From NCBI GenBank assembly GCA_029339505.1, contig JAQISU010000003.1:22285001-22349000 (forward strand): DNA of 64,000 bases. Direction: 5' to 3'. The translations under genes and the position numbers were made by a program. Shown piece by piece: positions 11,826 to 24,669 of the stretch. Numbering within the stretch: the first letter of the stretch is position 1; every line of letters begins with the position of its first letter. The DNA is from Unio delphinus. Lineage: Eukaryota; Mollusca; Bivalvia; Unionida; Unionidae. The notes under the pieces were generated by a model. It had not been told where the DNA came from. It saw only the letters and a list, made by a program, of their open reading frames with translations, and did no database searches.

Positions 11826-13413
11826 AAAGACAATTTAAACATACCTATTAACACAATGCATCATATAAAAACATAGCATTTTATGTTGACAATTATCCCA
11901 CGTGATTAAGTCTTAACTTTGGAATGCATTTTGAAAATGTTACGAAAAAAAAAATCTTATTACTGACTATTTGAATTTTGTATATGATATACAGTGGCAG
12001 TTGGATAGGAAAGACTGTCTGCCTGAACATCCAACAAACTGCCAGTGTACCTGTAAATGACATAATGCTTACACATTTGCCAGTGATGGTATTGGTTAGT
12101 TGGTGGTCCAAAGGACTGGGATATGTTAGTGTTTGAAATTACACAAAGAATGTATTATATTTTATGCCCACCGAGTGGCAAGGACATGAGTTACATTATA
12201 TGATGTCTTAGTACGATTGCGTGGACAGATTTCCTATGTTTTTTTTTTTTAAAACATTGGGGACTGCACACATTTTGTTATTTTGACATGACCAGAAAAT
12301 CGATACACCCTGTCCATAATATTTCTCTTAAAAATATCAAAATACTTATTTAAGTTTGCCAGCCAAAATAATTTTTGATGTTTTACGTTTTATCTCCAAA
12401 GGTAAGTCAGTATTGACTTGGAGACCCAGAATCCATTTTGGACAACCTTTGATCCCTTCATTACTTATGATACCTCTCTAAAATGCCAACTTTGGCTTTA
12501 AACTTTCCAGGGTAATCATAGATGGTAGACATTGCTTTATAGTTTTTTAATCCAACTGCTGAAGCACACCATTGAACTATTATGGTTGGATTGTGCTTAA
12601 ATATATCTGAAAGAATGACGGGTACAAGATGATGTTGTTTGCATTTATAACATGTACAGTGTAGGCAAACATCTGTGTTCGTCTCATGTACTGTGACTGA
12701 AATTTCTTTAATCTTATAATTATGGAGATCATGCACTATATGTAAAGCATGCAGCTATTCAAAATGGCTGCTTACATGTGCTTGAAATATGCCTTACATG
12801 TGCTTGAGATATGCACTTGAGCTATCTCAAATTACACAAAACTTTCACAGTTACTAAGATAGGGAAAATGAAATTGTCAGAGTACACAGTACCAGTTTGA
12901 GATTGTGCAGTAGATGAATTATAAAATACATAAATATTTAAAAAAAATATTATTGGCTATTTTTTTCTACTTTACTTTAAAATCCTGAAAGTGAAAATAA
13001 TCAATAGGAGCCAGCAGTGTTTTGATAGATGCACATCTGAAGTAAAGCCAACCAGCTCAGATGACACACCCATCAACCATGCTCTTTTAACAATTTTTAA
13101 CATATACAGGATGTTTTTTTTTAAATAGCCAGGATTATTATTATTAGTGAGGAAAATTTGGGAATGTTTTGGTATTTAAAAATCAAGCCTAATGCAAACT
13201 TCAAAACTGTAAAGTGGAACCTTGAACAGTTTCGATTGGTTCTGGCTGATGAATGTAATGTATGGATGGAACATGTAGAAATGCTGGTTTTTTCCCCCTT
13301 TTTCCAATTAAAAACAATTATTTTTAGAAGTGGTAGATTTCAATGCGCAGTACTTTGCCTTTAGAACAGTATTTGTTTACCTACCACCAATAAAATAACA
13401 TGTATACTATAGT
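11826..13413. other. Intronic DNA, no gene seen
   Basis: AT-rich sequence without recognisable exons or repeat families. Confidence 0.55.
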
Positions 13414-13893
13414 TCTGGTATCTTGGTTTGTGTGTTCTGTGTCTTGTATTTGCTTGGTCAGTGTGTTGTAGTAGATTGGTCTGTATATTGTGGTATGGTC
13501 TGTGTATTGTGGGAGTTTGGTCTATGTGTTTTTGGTAGCTTTGTGAACTAACTTTGTGTATTGTGAGAACATGATATATGTGTTGTGGTAGCATGGTCCA
13601 TGTGTTACTGTTGTTTGTTTGGTCTGTGTGTTGTAGTAGCTTGGTATATTTATTATGTTAACTTGGTCTGTGTTTTATGATAGCCTGGTCTACATTTTAT
13701 GGTACCTTGGAACTTGGTGTTATGTTAGCTTTGTCTTTGTGTTTTGGTAGCATGGTCTGTGTGTTTTGGTCCATGGTCTGTATGTTATGGTTGCTTGGTC
13801 TTTGCTATGGTAGCTTGGTCTATGTGTTATGATTACTTGCTTTATATGTTATAGCAGTTTGGTTTCTATGTTGTGGTAGCATGGTCTGTATGG
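13414..13893. repeat. Degenerate minisatellite, unit about 25-30 bp
   Basis: Recurring words GGTAGCTTGGTCT and TGTGTTGTGGTAGCATGG with variable spacing. It is clearly tandem but strongly diverged. Confidence 0.82.
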
Positions 13894-15182
13894 TAATTGT
13901 TGAGAAATTATAGCAATACATGTAATGTGATGAACTGGGTAAACATGATAAAGGTCTTTACTTCTTACAGAAAAGAACATTATACATCTGAAGTCCTGTT
14001 GGAAATTGTCAGGAATTTGTTTCGTCATCTTGGCTGCATATAATCTTCACCAGTATCACAAATGTTTGTTCATGAATTCAGTTTTTTGTCTCATTAGAAG
14101 ATGCTTCTTGAGTGCAAGTCAGAGGATAGAGAATATTTATTTCATCTTTTATTTAAAATGCAAAACAATGTTTGCAGCATATGCAACAATTTGTTCAAGT
14201 ACTGTGCAAGCGATATCTTGTTTTATTGAATCCCACGAAAAGGTGTTAATGAAAATAAACCCCAAACAACAAAAAACCACTTTGTGAAGATCAAAGCTCT
14301 GTCAAAACACCGCTGATCCCATTTCCTGCAAACATTGGTGTTCAATGATATGATAATAACCATAGTAGTACATGTACTTTAGAAAAAACTTCTTTCAGTA
14401 ACGAAAAGCTGACATTCGGAAACAGACATTGGGAAAGATATTTGGTATATTTAAATATTGATTCTGGACACATATTAATTATAAAATGTGGCCGTTTCCC
14501 ACTGGTCGTGCTAGAGAGGTACTTTGAACACAAACTTGTTAGTGCTAAGGGGGACCACTGTACTCACTCCATGGAAGCAAGAGAAAGTAGTAAAGTTATC
14601 CTCGTCACAGCCAAAATTTTATATGGTAAGAATGAGAAGACAAGTGATTTTCTTTACTCCTGCAAAGTTTAACTGTATTTTTCTATACCAAGAACAATAA
14701 GCCCCGTGTTGTGGAATCTTCATCCTCCATAGTTTTATTATACAAGATTCAGCTTGTTTATCAGAAAGATAAAATCATTTCCCATTTTTGTTTTTCCGTC
14801 TGTACTTAGCATCTATAGAAAAATCAGTGTTGTGAAAATTGTATCATCAATAGTTGGAAATGAATTGTAGAGCATTTTTTAGGAGGTCATTGGTAAAGTA
14901 GAGAGTTGCAAAAATCACTGTTATTTTCTCATGAGTGTAATTCAGTTTGGAATGGCTCCAATTTGTTGAGATTTTTATCCCAGGCATAAGGTTTCTAACC
15001 CCAATATCATTTAAATCTTGGCAACAATTAGTGAATCTGCTGAGAAAATCTGGGAATACATTTCCTGATTTCTTGTGCAGGAGTAGATATGTAAGTATAT
15101 GTATCAATTTATTTTTAGACACCATCTACCCTCAACACATTCCATTGCCTGTTTGTTTAAATCTGGAGGACTATATATTCTA
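13894..15182. other. Intronic DNA, no gene seen
   Basis: Several short open frames on both strands (for example 14006-14287 and 14947-15255) have no recognisable domains and no good splice frame. Treated as non-coding. Confidence 0.5.
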
Positions 15183-15602
15183 TATGCAGATTATATTCAA
15201 ATTAGACAGATGGGGACTATATTTTATTGATTTTTCATACAGATTAGACAGATGAGGAACCATATTTTATGCATATTACAAACAGATTAGACAGATGGGG
15301 ACCATATTTTTTTTAATGCATATTACATATAGATTAGACAGATGGGGACCATGTTTTATGCATATTATATGTAGATTCAATAAATTTGGACCATATTTTA
15401 TGCATATTACTTACACATTTGATGAATAGGGACTTTTGTATGCATATTGAATACAAATTAGACAGATAGTGACCATATTTTATGCATATTACATACAGAT
15501 TAGACAGATGGTGACCATATTTTATGCATATTACATACAAACTAGACAATTTTGGACCATATTATATGTACATTATATACAAATTTGACAAATGGGGACC
15601 AT
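15183..15602. repeat. Minisatellite, about 43-bp unit, 8-9 copies
   Basis: Units contain AGATTAGACAGATGGGGACC and ATATTTTATGCATATTACAT. Copies diverge by several bases and indels. Confidence 0.93.
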
Positions 15603-16084
15603 TGCAGTTATTTTGGTATTGTTAATCTGAAGCTGATAGAGTGAAATAGAAAATCTGAAGCTGATAGAGTGAAATAGAAGCTTGAATGACAAAATGCCAT
15701 CTCTGTTTTCCTTTTCTTGTATTTGCTCAAAGAATTTCCATATATCAATCTGGGAAAAAATACAGTAAAAACTGGGCCCATATGTAGATTGTTTGCATCA
15801 AGCAAAGACGTTTTGATTTAGTTCCATCAGAAAATTTTAACGTCTTTGACCGAGATTATTATATTAAAATGAGCATGATGAAAACAGTTACGATTTGCAT
15901 ACATTCAAATAAATTGACTGCATAATCATACAACGTACCTTTGCTTACTTTTTACTTTAACTGTTATATATTTCTCCCTCTCCAGAATTTAGGGCCATAT
16001 TGACTGGGTTTTCAAAGACTTCTTATCATGTTAGGTTGTTTCTAAAGTTGAAAATAGTGCCTGCCAGACATACACTGGTCATAG
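15603..16084. other. Intronic DNA, no gene seen
   Basis: There is a short tandem duplication near 15620-15680 (AATCTGAAGCTGATAGAGTG twice). Nothing else is recognisable. Confidence 0.55.
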
Positions 16085-16815
16085 ACAAGATTATGTAATG
16101 GTCTTATTTTGGCATCTTGTGTACATCAGTTATTGCAACTCCTCAAAAATTACAGGAGGATTTTCTGTAAAGCAGCATTCATTCCAAGCAAGGTTTCATT
16201 GATACTAAATAAAATGTTGCCCCTCAGAAATTATTATGGTCACATAGGTGGCCATATTGTTAACATTATTCCACCTGAATGGATAGTCATTTCAACATGT
16301 GGTGTTCACTGAAAGTTGGTCCTAAATGAAATTGATGTTGATTTGACATCAAATATGACTGCCATGGCATGGTGGCCATCTTAGTTATCTTGTTATATGA
16401 AAGGATGATGGTACTCATGTTGGATTTTCACTTAAACACTTTTCATGAGATAAAGTAGGTTATGAAATTGAAAATGGCACTCATCTGAGATCCAATATGG
16501 CTGCCACAGTGGCTCACTTGAAACTCTTTGTTATTGCTACTTATCTTGAACAGACGTTCATATATATACATGCTGTTTTCATTAAAAGACTGCTTAGGAT
16601 GTCTAGTTGCCCGCAAGTGAAAAGTGTGCCAAGCAGACAATCCAATGTGGCAACTATGGCTTCCATCTTGAAAATCTAGTTATTGGTACTCCTCCTGAAT
16701 GGATGGATATATAAACATTAGTTTGGTGCTCTCATGGTTCTGATCAGATCTCCAATGTCATGACCAAAGGTGGCCATCTTGAATTTTGTAGTTCCGTTTA
16801 TTTTAGTGATACATG
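16085..16815. repeat. Dispersed repeat D, four decayed units of about 150-165 bp
   Basis: Four diverged head-to-tail units. Each combines the words TGAATGGAT or TGAACAG, then TTTTCA, AAAAGACT or AACACTTTTC, TCCAATATGGCTGCCA, and GGCCATCTT. The same ordered words recur at 32000, 35035, 36175, 37224, 38030 and 57540 in this window, so this is an interspersed family and not a purely local array. No open frame is shared between copies, and no termini could be fixed. Confidence 0.7.
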
Positions 16816-17449
16816 TATTATATTGATATCTTACTTTCACAGCAACACTTCACAGCGTCTATTCTTGTACTGAAAATAAGAAATTCTCCCCTTCATCATT
16901 AAGGACATTACAAATTTTTAAATACAAGTGGAGGGGGGATTTATAGAAATAAAGATAGTGCTTGCAAATAGTATGCATATTTACACTGCGTTTTGATGAT
17001 CTTTCTGCATTGTTTTTCTGCATTGTTTTATAAATTTTATATCTAGTTGATCTTTAAAGAATATATTTATATTTTATATTTTTTATTTTAACAATGATTT
17101 GAATTCTTTTTGTTGCGTTTATTTTGTGGTAGCCAACTCAGGCTGGCCTAGGCGTGTATCGAATCTGTGGGCCTTGGTATCTGAGTCTGACACTTTGCCA
17201 AATGTACTGCAGCAGTCCCATTGTTCAAAATAAAAATGATGACAATCGTAAAAATCAGCTACTTGATGAAAATTAATGGCCTTAATAAGATTTTATATAT
17301 AATTTGTTTTTTCTGCAATATATAGTTGTTCCTGTATTAAATAGTGTTGATAGAACCTACATAATGATGGCCATCCAGACATCTTTATGGTTACTATTCC
17401 CCGAACAGACGGTTATATTGATTAAGGGTTTTCAATAAAACACCAGCAT
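16816..17449. other. Intronic DNA, no gene seen
   Basis: AT-rich sequence with no recognisable exon or repeat family. Confidence 0.55.
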
Positions 17450-18647
17450 TACCGTATTTTGTTGTGTATAATGCGCACTTTTTTTACCTAATTTTTTAAT
17501 CCAAAGTCGGGGGTGCGCGTTGTATAGAAGAACTAAAAAAAAAAGATTTTTTCCAGGTCGATCTGAAGAGGATGAAGGCACTCACTACTTGTGAAATATT
17601 GAATCCATTGTACATTGCATTTTAACTAAAATGTTTACCGGTACTAGCCGTATTAAAGAAATAAATAATGCTTACAAATAGTCTTGTTCTTTGATTGCTT
17701 ATGTTAATAAACTGGTTTCATTTCACGTCACTGTCTGTCAAGTTTTGTTCTGTGCCACAGCCGGAAATACATGTACATAATGACTGGCAATTTGTTCAAA
17801 AGCTGTGCAAAGTGCCGCATTGGAGCGGAACAAATACCACTGTGTGGATTACCGTACTTGTTCCGTAAATGTTCAGTACCGTATTCCATAACTGTTGATC
17901 TAATCGAATTTTTCTTCATTTGTTATTGGTCGAATTGAAATATAATATGTGTAGAATTCAACTAGTGTTAATGTTCTCATCAGAGCATCTGTGGGGACAT
18001 ATATATTTTTGCGACTACGGGTTCTTTCTTACGGGAACACTGATACGTTGTGGAACAAAATAATCAATGTATGAAGTCGGGAAACATTTTTTTCCTCTTT
18101 GGAAAATAAGCTTGTTACTTAGTTTTATTTCTCATCTTAAATCATAGTATTTGAGATATCTTTGCGATTATACAGTGATCAATGGCTTCAATGCTTCATA
18201 GACTCGGTGTGGTCTTTTCACGGTAATCGGCGCCAGGTAAGCTTTGATGCGCTCAACATAGTTACAATGCTTTGTCTCGGTGAGCAGTATTTAATTGATT
18301 CAGGACATACAGCGACTTTTCGAAAGTGATGAAGACAAAGTGGAATTTGAGGGATTTGATGCAATAGACTGCGTCAACTAGACGAACATTTAAAGGGCCC
18401 TTTTAAGGGCCAACAATAAAATCGGAAAGATACAATATCAATATTGCCACTTTTTCATTCACTATCTAAAATGACCAACTGTTGTTGCACTATGAAAACG
18501 GAGTGAAATAGCGGTAGTCAAAATTTTAAAATGCATTATATCACATGCACTTTATATGGCAGAACTACGTTTTTTCCACTTATTTTGGGTCGAAAATCGG
18601 GGTGCGCGTTATACATTGGTGCGCGTTATACACACCAAAATACGGTA
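17450..18647. mobile_element. DNA transposon remnant with TIRs and TA target duplication, 1.2 kb
   Basis: The ends are inverted repeats. The left begins CCGTATTTTGTTGTGTATAA at 17452, and the right ends TTATACACACCAAAATACGG at 18645. The similarity continues inward with the word GGGTGCGCGTT on each side, so the TIRs extend roughly 70 bp. Both ends are flanked by TA (17450-17451 and 18646-18647), as expected for Tc1/mariner/pogo-type transposition. The interior holds no transposase-length frame. A short acidic open stretch near 18304-18380 (LFESDEDKVEFEGFDAIDC) could be a decayed transposase piece. Superfamily is inferred from the TA and not proven. Confidence 0.82.
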
Positions 18648-18724
18648 ATGTAGCAAGTTTTAATGTAGATGCTGCTCATGTGACCTCCAAGGTCATGTGA
18701 CCTCCAAGGTCATGTGACCTCATT

Positions 18725-19640
18725 CCCAACCTGAAAATCTTTTTATCACTACTTGTTTTTCATGAATGGTGACATTTATATTAGATTTTCATCAGATTTT
18801 CATGGCCGAGTGGTCTATAGCGCTGTTCATTACAGGTCACTGCCATCTCACCTGTGTACGTGGGTTCAAGTCAGTCTAAGATTCGGCTATTGTAGTTATG
18901 TGAGAAAGCTTGCCAGTAGCTTTTCGTGGGTCGGTGGTTCTTTCCGAGGGTTTTCCCGGGTTCTTCCTCCACCATTAATACTGGCCACTATGTATAGCCT
19001 GTCGTGTGCTGAAAAATGGCATTAAACCCTACAACAACAACAACAACAACAACAACATCAAAACACTTTTTGCAAGTTTTGAAAACCAGTCAAAATTAAC
19101 CATTGAGTCAAGTCAGAGGTCATTGCTTGTATTTGTTTTTACTCTAGTGAGTGTTAACAAGCGAATTTAGGCCAGACTTTGTAATTTAATCAGGATAGTC
19201 ACTAAATTTAAGGTCAACAGTCTTAAGTTACATTTTTGCTTGTTGTGAGCTGTGAGCAAGATAATGTAAAGAAGTACAAATAAAGTTAATCATTTGGCCC
19301 AGGTTTGGATATATCTAAGAATACCTTGAATTATTTAATTGGACTTGGCATGTGATTTTATCTTGGCATTGTCTTGGGTGGGTTCAATGCTCTTCACTCC
19401 AGTAATATGGGGTTATGAGTTAAAAGTCATGATAACAACTTTTTGTACTGCCCTTGTTGGTATCTTGTCAATCTTGAGCTTAAACAAAAATAATAGTTTT
19501 GTTATCAAATTTGAAATGTTGCAGTTTGTTAAGAATATCTGATGGTTTCAATACTTGGCAGTTAAACAGAAGAAATAGTCTTATTTTGGATTCCTGAAAA
19601 TTCATTTTGGCCAGTGGAGTGTCAATTTCTTTGAGAGACT
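18725..19640. repeat. Dispersed repeat D copy, split by a SINE-B
   Basis: Left part 18725-18800 (CATGAATGGTGACATT) and right part 19057-19640 (AAAACACTTTTTGCA, later TTTAGGCCAGAC and TAAACAGAAGAAATAG). The uninterrupted counterpart is at about 58165-58860, where CATGAATGGTGACATT is followed closely by AAACACTTTTTGCAGC. Comparing the two defines the SINE-B insertion point. Just upstream, 18672-18721 holds about three copies of a 17-bp unit GTCATGTGACCTCCAAG. Confidence 0.68.
18797..19056 (+). mobile_element. tRNA-derived SINE (SINE-B), full length
   Basis: tRNA-like head with GGCCGAGTGGTCTATAGCGC (A box) and GTGGGTTCAAGTC (B box). A conserved body follows (GTGAGAAAGCTTGCCAGTAG, then TCGGTGGTTCTTTCCG and TTCTTCCTCCACCATTAATA), and a 3' end GTGCTGAAAAATGGCATTAA followed by a (CAA)n tail at 19031-19056. 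The head resembles a tRNA with a long variable arm (Leu or Ser type). It is inserted in repeat D. Confidence 0.93.
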
Positions 19641-20853
19641 AGTTCATTCATAATTTATTATGCTTTAGTCAGTGTTAACATCACTATCTATTACTAATCA
19701 GATTTTAGTGGCACTGGGTTTATGTTTTGTTTGTAAAGACCCTGTTTTAGCTTTTTATGACAACATACAGAGTGGATCTACATGTATTAACAGGCAAATA
19801 GTACTAATACAATAACATAAGTACTAATACAATAACAGAATTACTAATACAATAAAATAATACAATAAGTACTAATACAATAACAGAAGTACTAATACAA
19901 TAATAGAATCGCTCCTTGAAACAGACGACTATTTTGTAGAGGGATTTTGAAATATAGAAAATAGTCCATATATATGGTTGCCATGCAGACTCCCATCTTA
20001 GCCAACTTTTGTAACAAATGGTTTCTATAAGAAATAAAGTAGCAGAAGTTAAACAAATTGCAGGGGGAGAAAATCTCTTAATGGTGGTTCAGGTGCTGTG
20101 CAATGGTTATGGGGTTCCTGCATCCCATAAACTGAAATGGTCCTGCTATATCAACTGAAGTGATGCAGATTGAGAGACCACCTGTTTTGAGACACCATTA
20201 TTTTTTGGCAGAAGGGGTGGTCTTTCAGGGCAGGTTCTACTGTACCATTTTTTTCCAAGATGGAGAAAGAAGACATATTTCTGTTTGAAAATAATTTTGT
20301 GATACAGTGTATTAGTATGTTTTTTCTTTTTTTACCCTGATCTTGTGGGTTTCATCCTTTTAACAGGAAACAATTTATCCTTCAGAGTCCATTTGACAAT
20401 GATCTTGAATCATTCAGTATGTTTACGTTTTGTGTACCTCTAAATCCTTGTGACCCCATGGGTTCCAGGGCAGGATTCCACTATTATCCCAGTGTCCCCA
20501 TGGGTCCCAAGGCAGGGTTGTTGCTGTTAACATTCATCTCTTTCTTTCTCAATAGTATTTTCATTTTGGTTCAGATCCCAGATTAGTAGAGATATACAAT
20601 GCATGTATTTTGATGTTAATGGTAAGCATTAGGGTCACTGGAATGAGGAATGGATGTGAGTCAAATGTGACACAATTAAAGGACATCACCAGAACAATTT
20701 ATTGCGGATGCTAAATTAAATGGTCTTTTAGAGTATTTAATGGAGTTTAGGCATCTCTTTGAAAGTCCAAAGGTAAAAAAAAACATGCCATCATCATCAT
20801 TAAACTAAAGGCTTTTCATATTTTGTTTCTGATTATGATACATGTTTCAAGAA
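19641..20853. other. Intronic DNA with one small tandem repeat
   Basis: 19795-19910 is a short array of a roughly 20-bp unit, AGTACTAATACAATAACA, in about six copies. 20450-20520 has a short duplicated CCCATGGGTYCCARGGCAGG-like word. No exon recognised. Confidence 0.6.
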
Positions 20854-21090
20854 ATCGCCTAGTGGTTAGAGCGTCTGCTGCAGAAGCAGGAGGTCATGGG
20901 TTTGATCCCAGGCCGAGTCATACCAAAATGGTACCAACAGCTGCCTCGCTTGGTGCTTAGCATTAAGAGGTTAGTGTTAGGACATCACCATAAACTGCCT
21001 CACTGCAGACATCGTAATGATATGACTGAAATTTTTTTTAAAGTTACATTAAAAATCCAAATCAATCAAACAAACAAAACAAACAAGTTT
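20854..21090 (+). mobile_element. SINE-A with internal deletion
   Basis: The head is intact (CGCCTAGTGGTTAGAGCGTC, B box GGGTTTGATCCC) and the body runs to GTTAGTGTTAGGAC, then jumps directly to ATCACCATAAACTGCC. About 95 bases of the centre are missing compared with the copy at 3963. The ends of the gap share GAC, so a deletion between short repeats is likely. It ends in a CAAA-rich tail near 21065-21090. Confidence 0.9.
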
Positions 21091-22442
21091 CAAGAACAAA
21101 TTAGTGACTTCTCATTGGGATATAGGATGGCTGTAAATTTTCAAAATTTTATCCCAAGCCTATCTTTGGGTTTGAGTTATGAAGTCAGAAATCATCTGTT
21201 TTTTTTTCTTCAAAAATAACTCTGGACACATTGTATATAAGAAGATGCCATTTTTTGGCCTTGTGTTGACTCAAGAGATCGTAGGGTAGGGTTCAGAAGG
21301 GTTGAACAAGAAGGACAACAACAACGTTCCATCATTGGTATAAAATTAATGATCTTTTTATTATAGTTTTTTAACTTCGCATAAATTTCAATCTTCCAAA
21401 ACTAATAAAAAGTCAAAGACTTTTACATGGAAGATGTAAAAAATTTGTTACAGTGCTTTAGCTGCCTTAGAGTGACCTCCCTTTCTGACTAAACTTTGTG
21501 CATAGTAGATGTAGGGATATGCATTGGTATGTCATCTAGGTAACAGTTCTTCAGATGGTTTAAGTGTCAGAAAACATGTCAATATTTTGTGATGCTGTGC
21601 TGTTTACTTTTGTTTGGTGATTTGTTTTATTTGAAATAAGCTTGAGGAGTGGATTTTATCTTGAGGTGAAGTTTAGTAATTGTCAGTACTTTTCAGTGTG
21701 AAAGAATTATGAGAATAACACTAAGTCAGTCACTTAGTCGAATGAATGGCAACTTCTGATTGGGTAATACATGAAATGATATCAAATAAAAAAAGTTTTG
21801 AATAATGTTTTGGTAAACAATGTGGTGTTTTTTTTAAAGAACAAAAGCAACATTTGTGGATTATCAATTTCATAGAGAAATTCCTTTCCTTTTACAGATT
21901 CTAAGAAAAATGAGTATTAGCTTTTTTACACTGTCATTAATAGTGTAAATATATATTTCTTGCATCCTGTATTGTTTGTTTATCAGTTAACTGTTTTCTT
22001 GTTCTTTAACCACTGGAATAACATTACCTTGCATCAGAATGCACCTACATGAAGGCTGGTTCTCTAATCAGGTTCTTGACATACCTTTTGCCTTTGTCAG
22101 AAATCATGTACCAGTCTAGATAGATATTTCTAACTTTCTTTTCCGAGGACTTGGATAAGTAAATCATGTGAATCAGAGAGTTTGGAGTATTTCCAAAGCC
22201 AATGAGTTATCCGCATTGAAAACTGAATATAAATATATACTTTGTGCCCCCAAAAAGTCAGTAATTACAGTTGAACTTCTCAAACTCTGCCCACCTTGTA
22301 AAATTATGTTCTTTTTAATAAGAAGTACATCATGATGATGTGATGATTAATAAATTAAAATTTCCTTTGACAGTTAGACAACCATACCATATTGGCCAAA
22401 TTTTAAGTTGCTTCTTGAGTGTAATATTATCAGAAACATTGG
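21091..22442. other. Intronic DNA, no gene seen
   Basis: AT-rich sequence with no recognisable exon, RNA gene or repeat family. Confidence 0.55.
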
Positions 22443-22735
22443 CAAATAAGTGATATACCTATTCATTTGTACACTGTACTATAACAAATAAGTGATATAC
22501 CTCTTCATTTGTACACTGTACTATAACAAATAAGTGATATACCTATTCATTTGTACACTGTACTATAACAAATAAGTGATATACCTATTTATTTGTACAC
22601 TGTACTATAACAAATAAGTGATATACCTATTTATTTGTACACTGTACTATAACAAATAAGTGATATACCTATTCATTTGTACACTGTACTATAACAAATA
22701 AGTGATATACCTATTCATTTGTACACTGCACTATA
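22443..22735. repeat. Minisatellite, 42-bp unit, 7 copies
   Basis: Near-identical units with AACAAATAAGTGATATACCT and TTCATTTGTACACTGTACTA. Only one or two substitutions occur per unit, so the array is young. Confidence 0.97.
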
Positions 22736-23093
22736 AAAATTGTAAATAAGATACTGGGACATGACTTTGGGAAATTGATCGAGTCGATTTAAAGGAGGCT
22801 TGGACATGCTATCTCGGGTATTGTGTACAGTCAGGTTAATAATGTAAATGTAAAAAAAGACAATAAATTTCATATTGGCCAGCTGTATCAGACAGTTCTT
22901 CATTGTTCTTGGTATACCCTTCGTATCATTCTCAGACATCCAAGAGAAAAGTAGGTCACAAAAACCTACATATTTTCACACAGTTCAGCAAAACATAGGC
23001 ATCTTGCATGTTCATGGAACTTTTTCTGGGTTTTTCACTGAAATTTTAGTTTAAAGAAGAAAATATTTCCATAGCAGTGAAGTAAGATACAGA
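22736..23093. other. Intronic DNA, no gene seen
   Basis: Spacer between two arrays with no recognisable gene or repeat. Confidence 0.55.
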
Positions 23094-23922
23094 ATTTGCA
23101 ATATTGGTAGAAGTATTTAATTTGCAATATTGTTAGAAGTATTTAATTTGCAATATTGGTAGAAGTATTTAATTTGCAATATTGGTAGAAGTATTTAATT
23201 TGCAATATTGGTAGATGGGTTTAATTTGCAATATTGGTAGAAGTATTTAATTTGCAATATTGGTAGAAGTATTTAATTTGCAATATTGGTAGAAGTATTT
23301 AATTTGCAATATTGGTGGAAGTATTTAATTTGCAATATTGGTAGAAGTATTTAATTTGCAATATTGGTAGAAGTATTTAATTTGCAATATTGGTAGAAGT
23401 ATTTATTTTGCAATATTGGTAGAAGTATTTAATTTGCAATATTGGTAGAAGTATTTATTTTGCAATATTGGTAGAAGTATTTAATTTGCAATATTGGTAG
23501 AAGTATTTAATTTGCAATATTGGTAGAAGTATTTAATTTGGAATATTGGTAGAAGTATTTAATTTGCAATATTGGTAGAAGTATTTAATTTGGAATATTG
23601 GTAGAAGTATTTAATTTGCAATATTGGTAGAATGATTTAATTTGCAATATTGGTAGATGGGTTTAATTTGCAATATTGGTAGAAGTATTTAATTTGCAAT
23701 ATTGGTAGAAGTATTTAATTTGCAATATTGGTAGAAGTATTTAATTTGCAATATTGGTGGAAGGATTTCATTTGCAATATTGGTAGAAGTATTTAATTTG
23801 CAATATTGGTAGAAGTATTTAATTTGCAATATTGGTAGAAGTATTTAATTTGCAATATTGGTGGAAGGATTTCATTTGCAATATTGGTAGAAGTATTTAA
23901 TTTGCAATTTGGTGGAAAATGC
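23094..23922. repeat. Minisatellite, 26-bp unit, about 32 copies
   Basis: Units contain AGTATTTAATTTGCAATATT followed by GGTAGA. Marked variants (GATGGGTTTAATTTG, GGTGGAAGGATTTCATTTG) each recur at spaced positions, pointing to duplication of multi-unit blocks. Confidence 0.97.
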
Positions 23923-23949
23923 AATAAAGTTTAGAAATATTAAATGTTC

Positions 23950-24455
23950 AAAACTACCCCCAGTAATTTGGCCTGCTTTAATTTTCATTGCCTGATAACA
24001 AAGTCGGGCCCCAAAACCTGATCTACTTCACTTTTCATTGCCTTGTAACAAAATCTAGCCTTAGTAACATAGCTTGCTTTAGTTCTCATTGTAACAACCT
24101 CTAGCCCCAGTAAATTGACTTATTTCAATTTTAATTGCCATATGAAAAAAATCTACCCTAAGGAGTTTTCATTTCCTCATAACAAAATCTAGTCCAAGTA
24201 ACTTGACCCACTTTAGTTTTCATTTCCACATAACAAAATCTAGTCCCAGTAACTTGGCCCACTTCAGTTTTCATTGCCTCATAACAAAATCTAGTCCCAG
24301 TAACCTGGCCCACTTCAGTTTTCATTGCCTCATAACAAAATCTAGTCCCAGTAACTTGGCCCACTTCAATTTTAATTGCCTCATAACAAAATCTAGTCCC
24401 AGTAACTTGGCCCACTTAAGTTTTAATTGTCTCTTAACAAAATATTGCACCAGTA
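23950..24455. repeat. Minisatellite, 51-bp unit, about 10 copies
   Basis: Units contain CATAACAAAATCTAGTCCCA and AACTTGGCCCACTT. The central copies (24180-24420) are nearly identical, while both flanks are diverged. This is the usual profile of an array that renews itself in the middle. Confidence 0.95.
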
Positions 24456-24669
24456 AATTGGTCGGCATTTGTTTTCGTTTTCTTCTTATGGAAAATAATA
24501 TAAGGTCCTGAGGAAAAACTACTTAGAAAACTGAGAACAATGTGCCCCGCAAAAATCAGTTCTTATTTTTTAGCTTCTAGAAGATGAATAAAATTGACAC
24601 TTTTAGAGAGAAATCTGAAAAAACTCTTTTTAAAGAAGAATCAGATGTCACCATCAACATTGTACATGT

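Noticed and set aside
14947..15255. Open frame of about 100 codons
   Set aside because: It runs into a minisatellite and shows no domain; it looks like chance openness in AT-rich DNA.
17728..17919. Minus-strand open frame inside the 1.2 kb TIR element as a transposase
   Set aside because: Only 63 codons, with no DDE-type motif and no match that I recognise.
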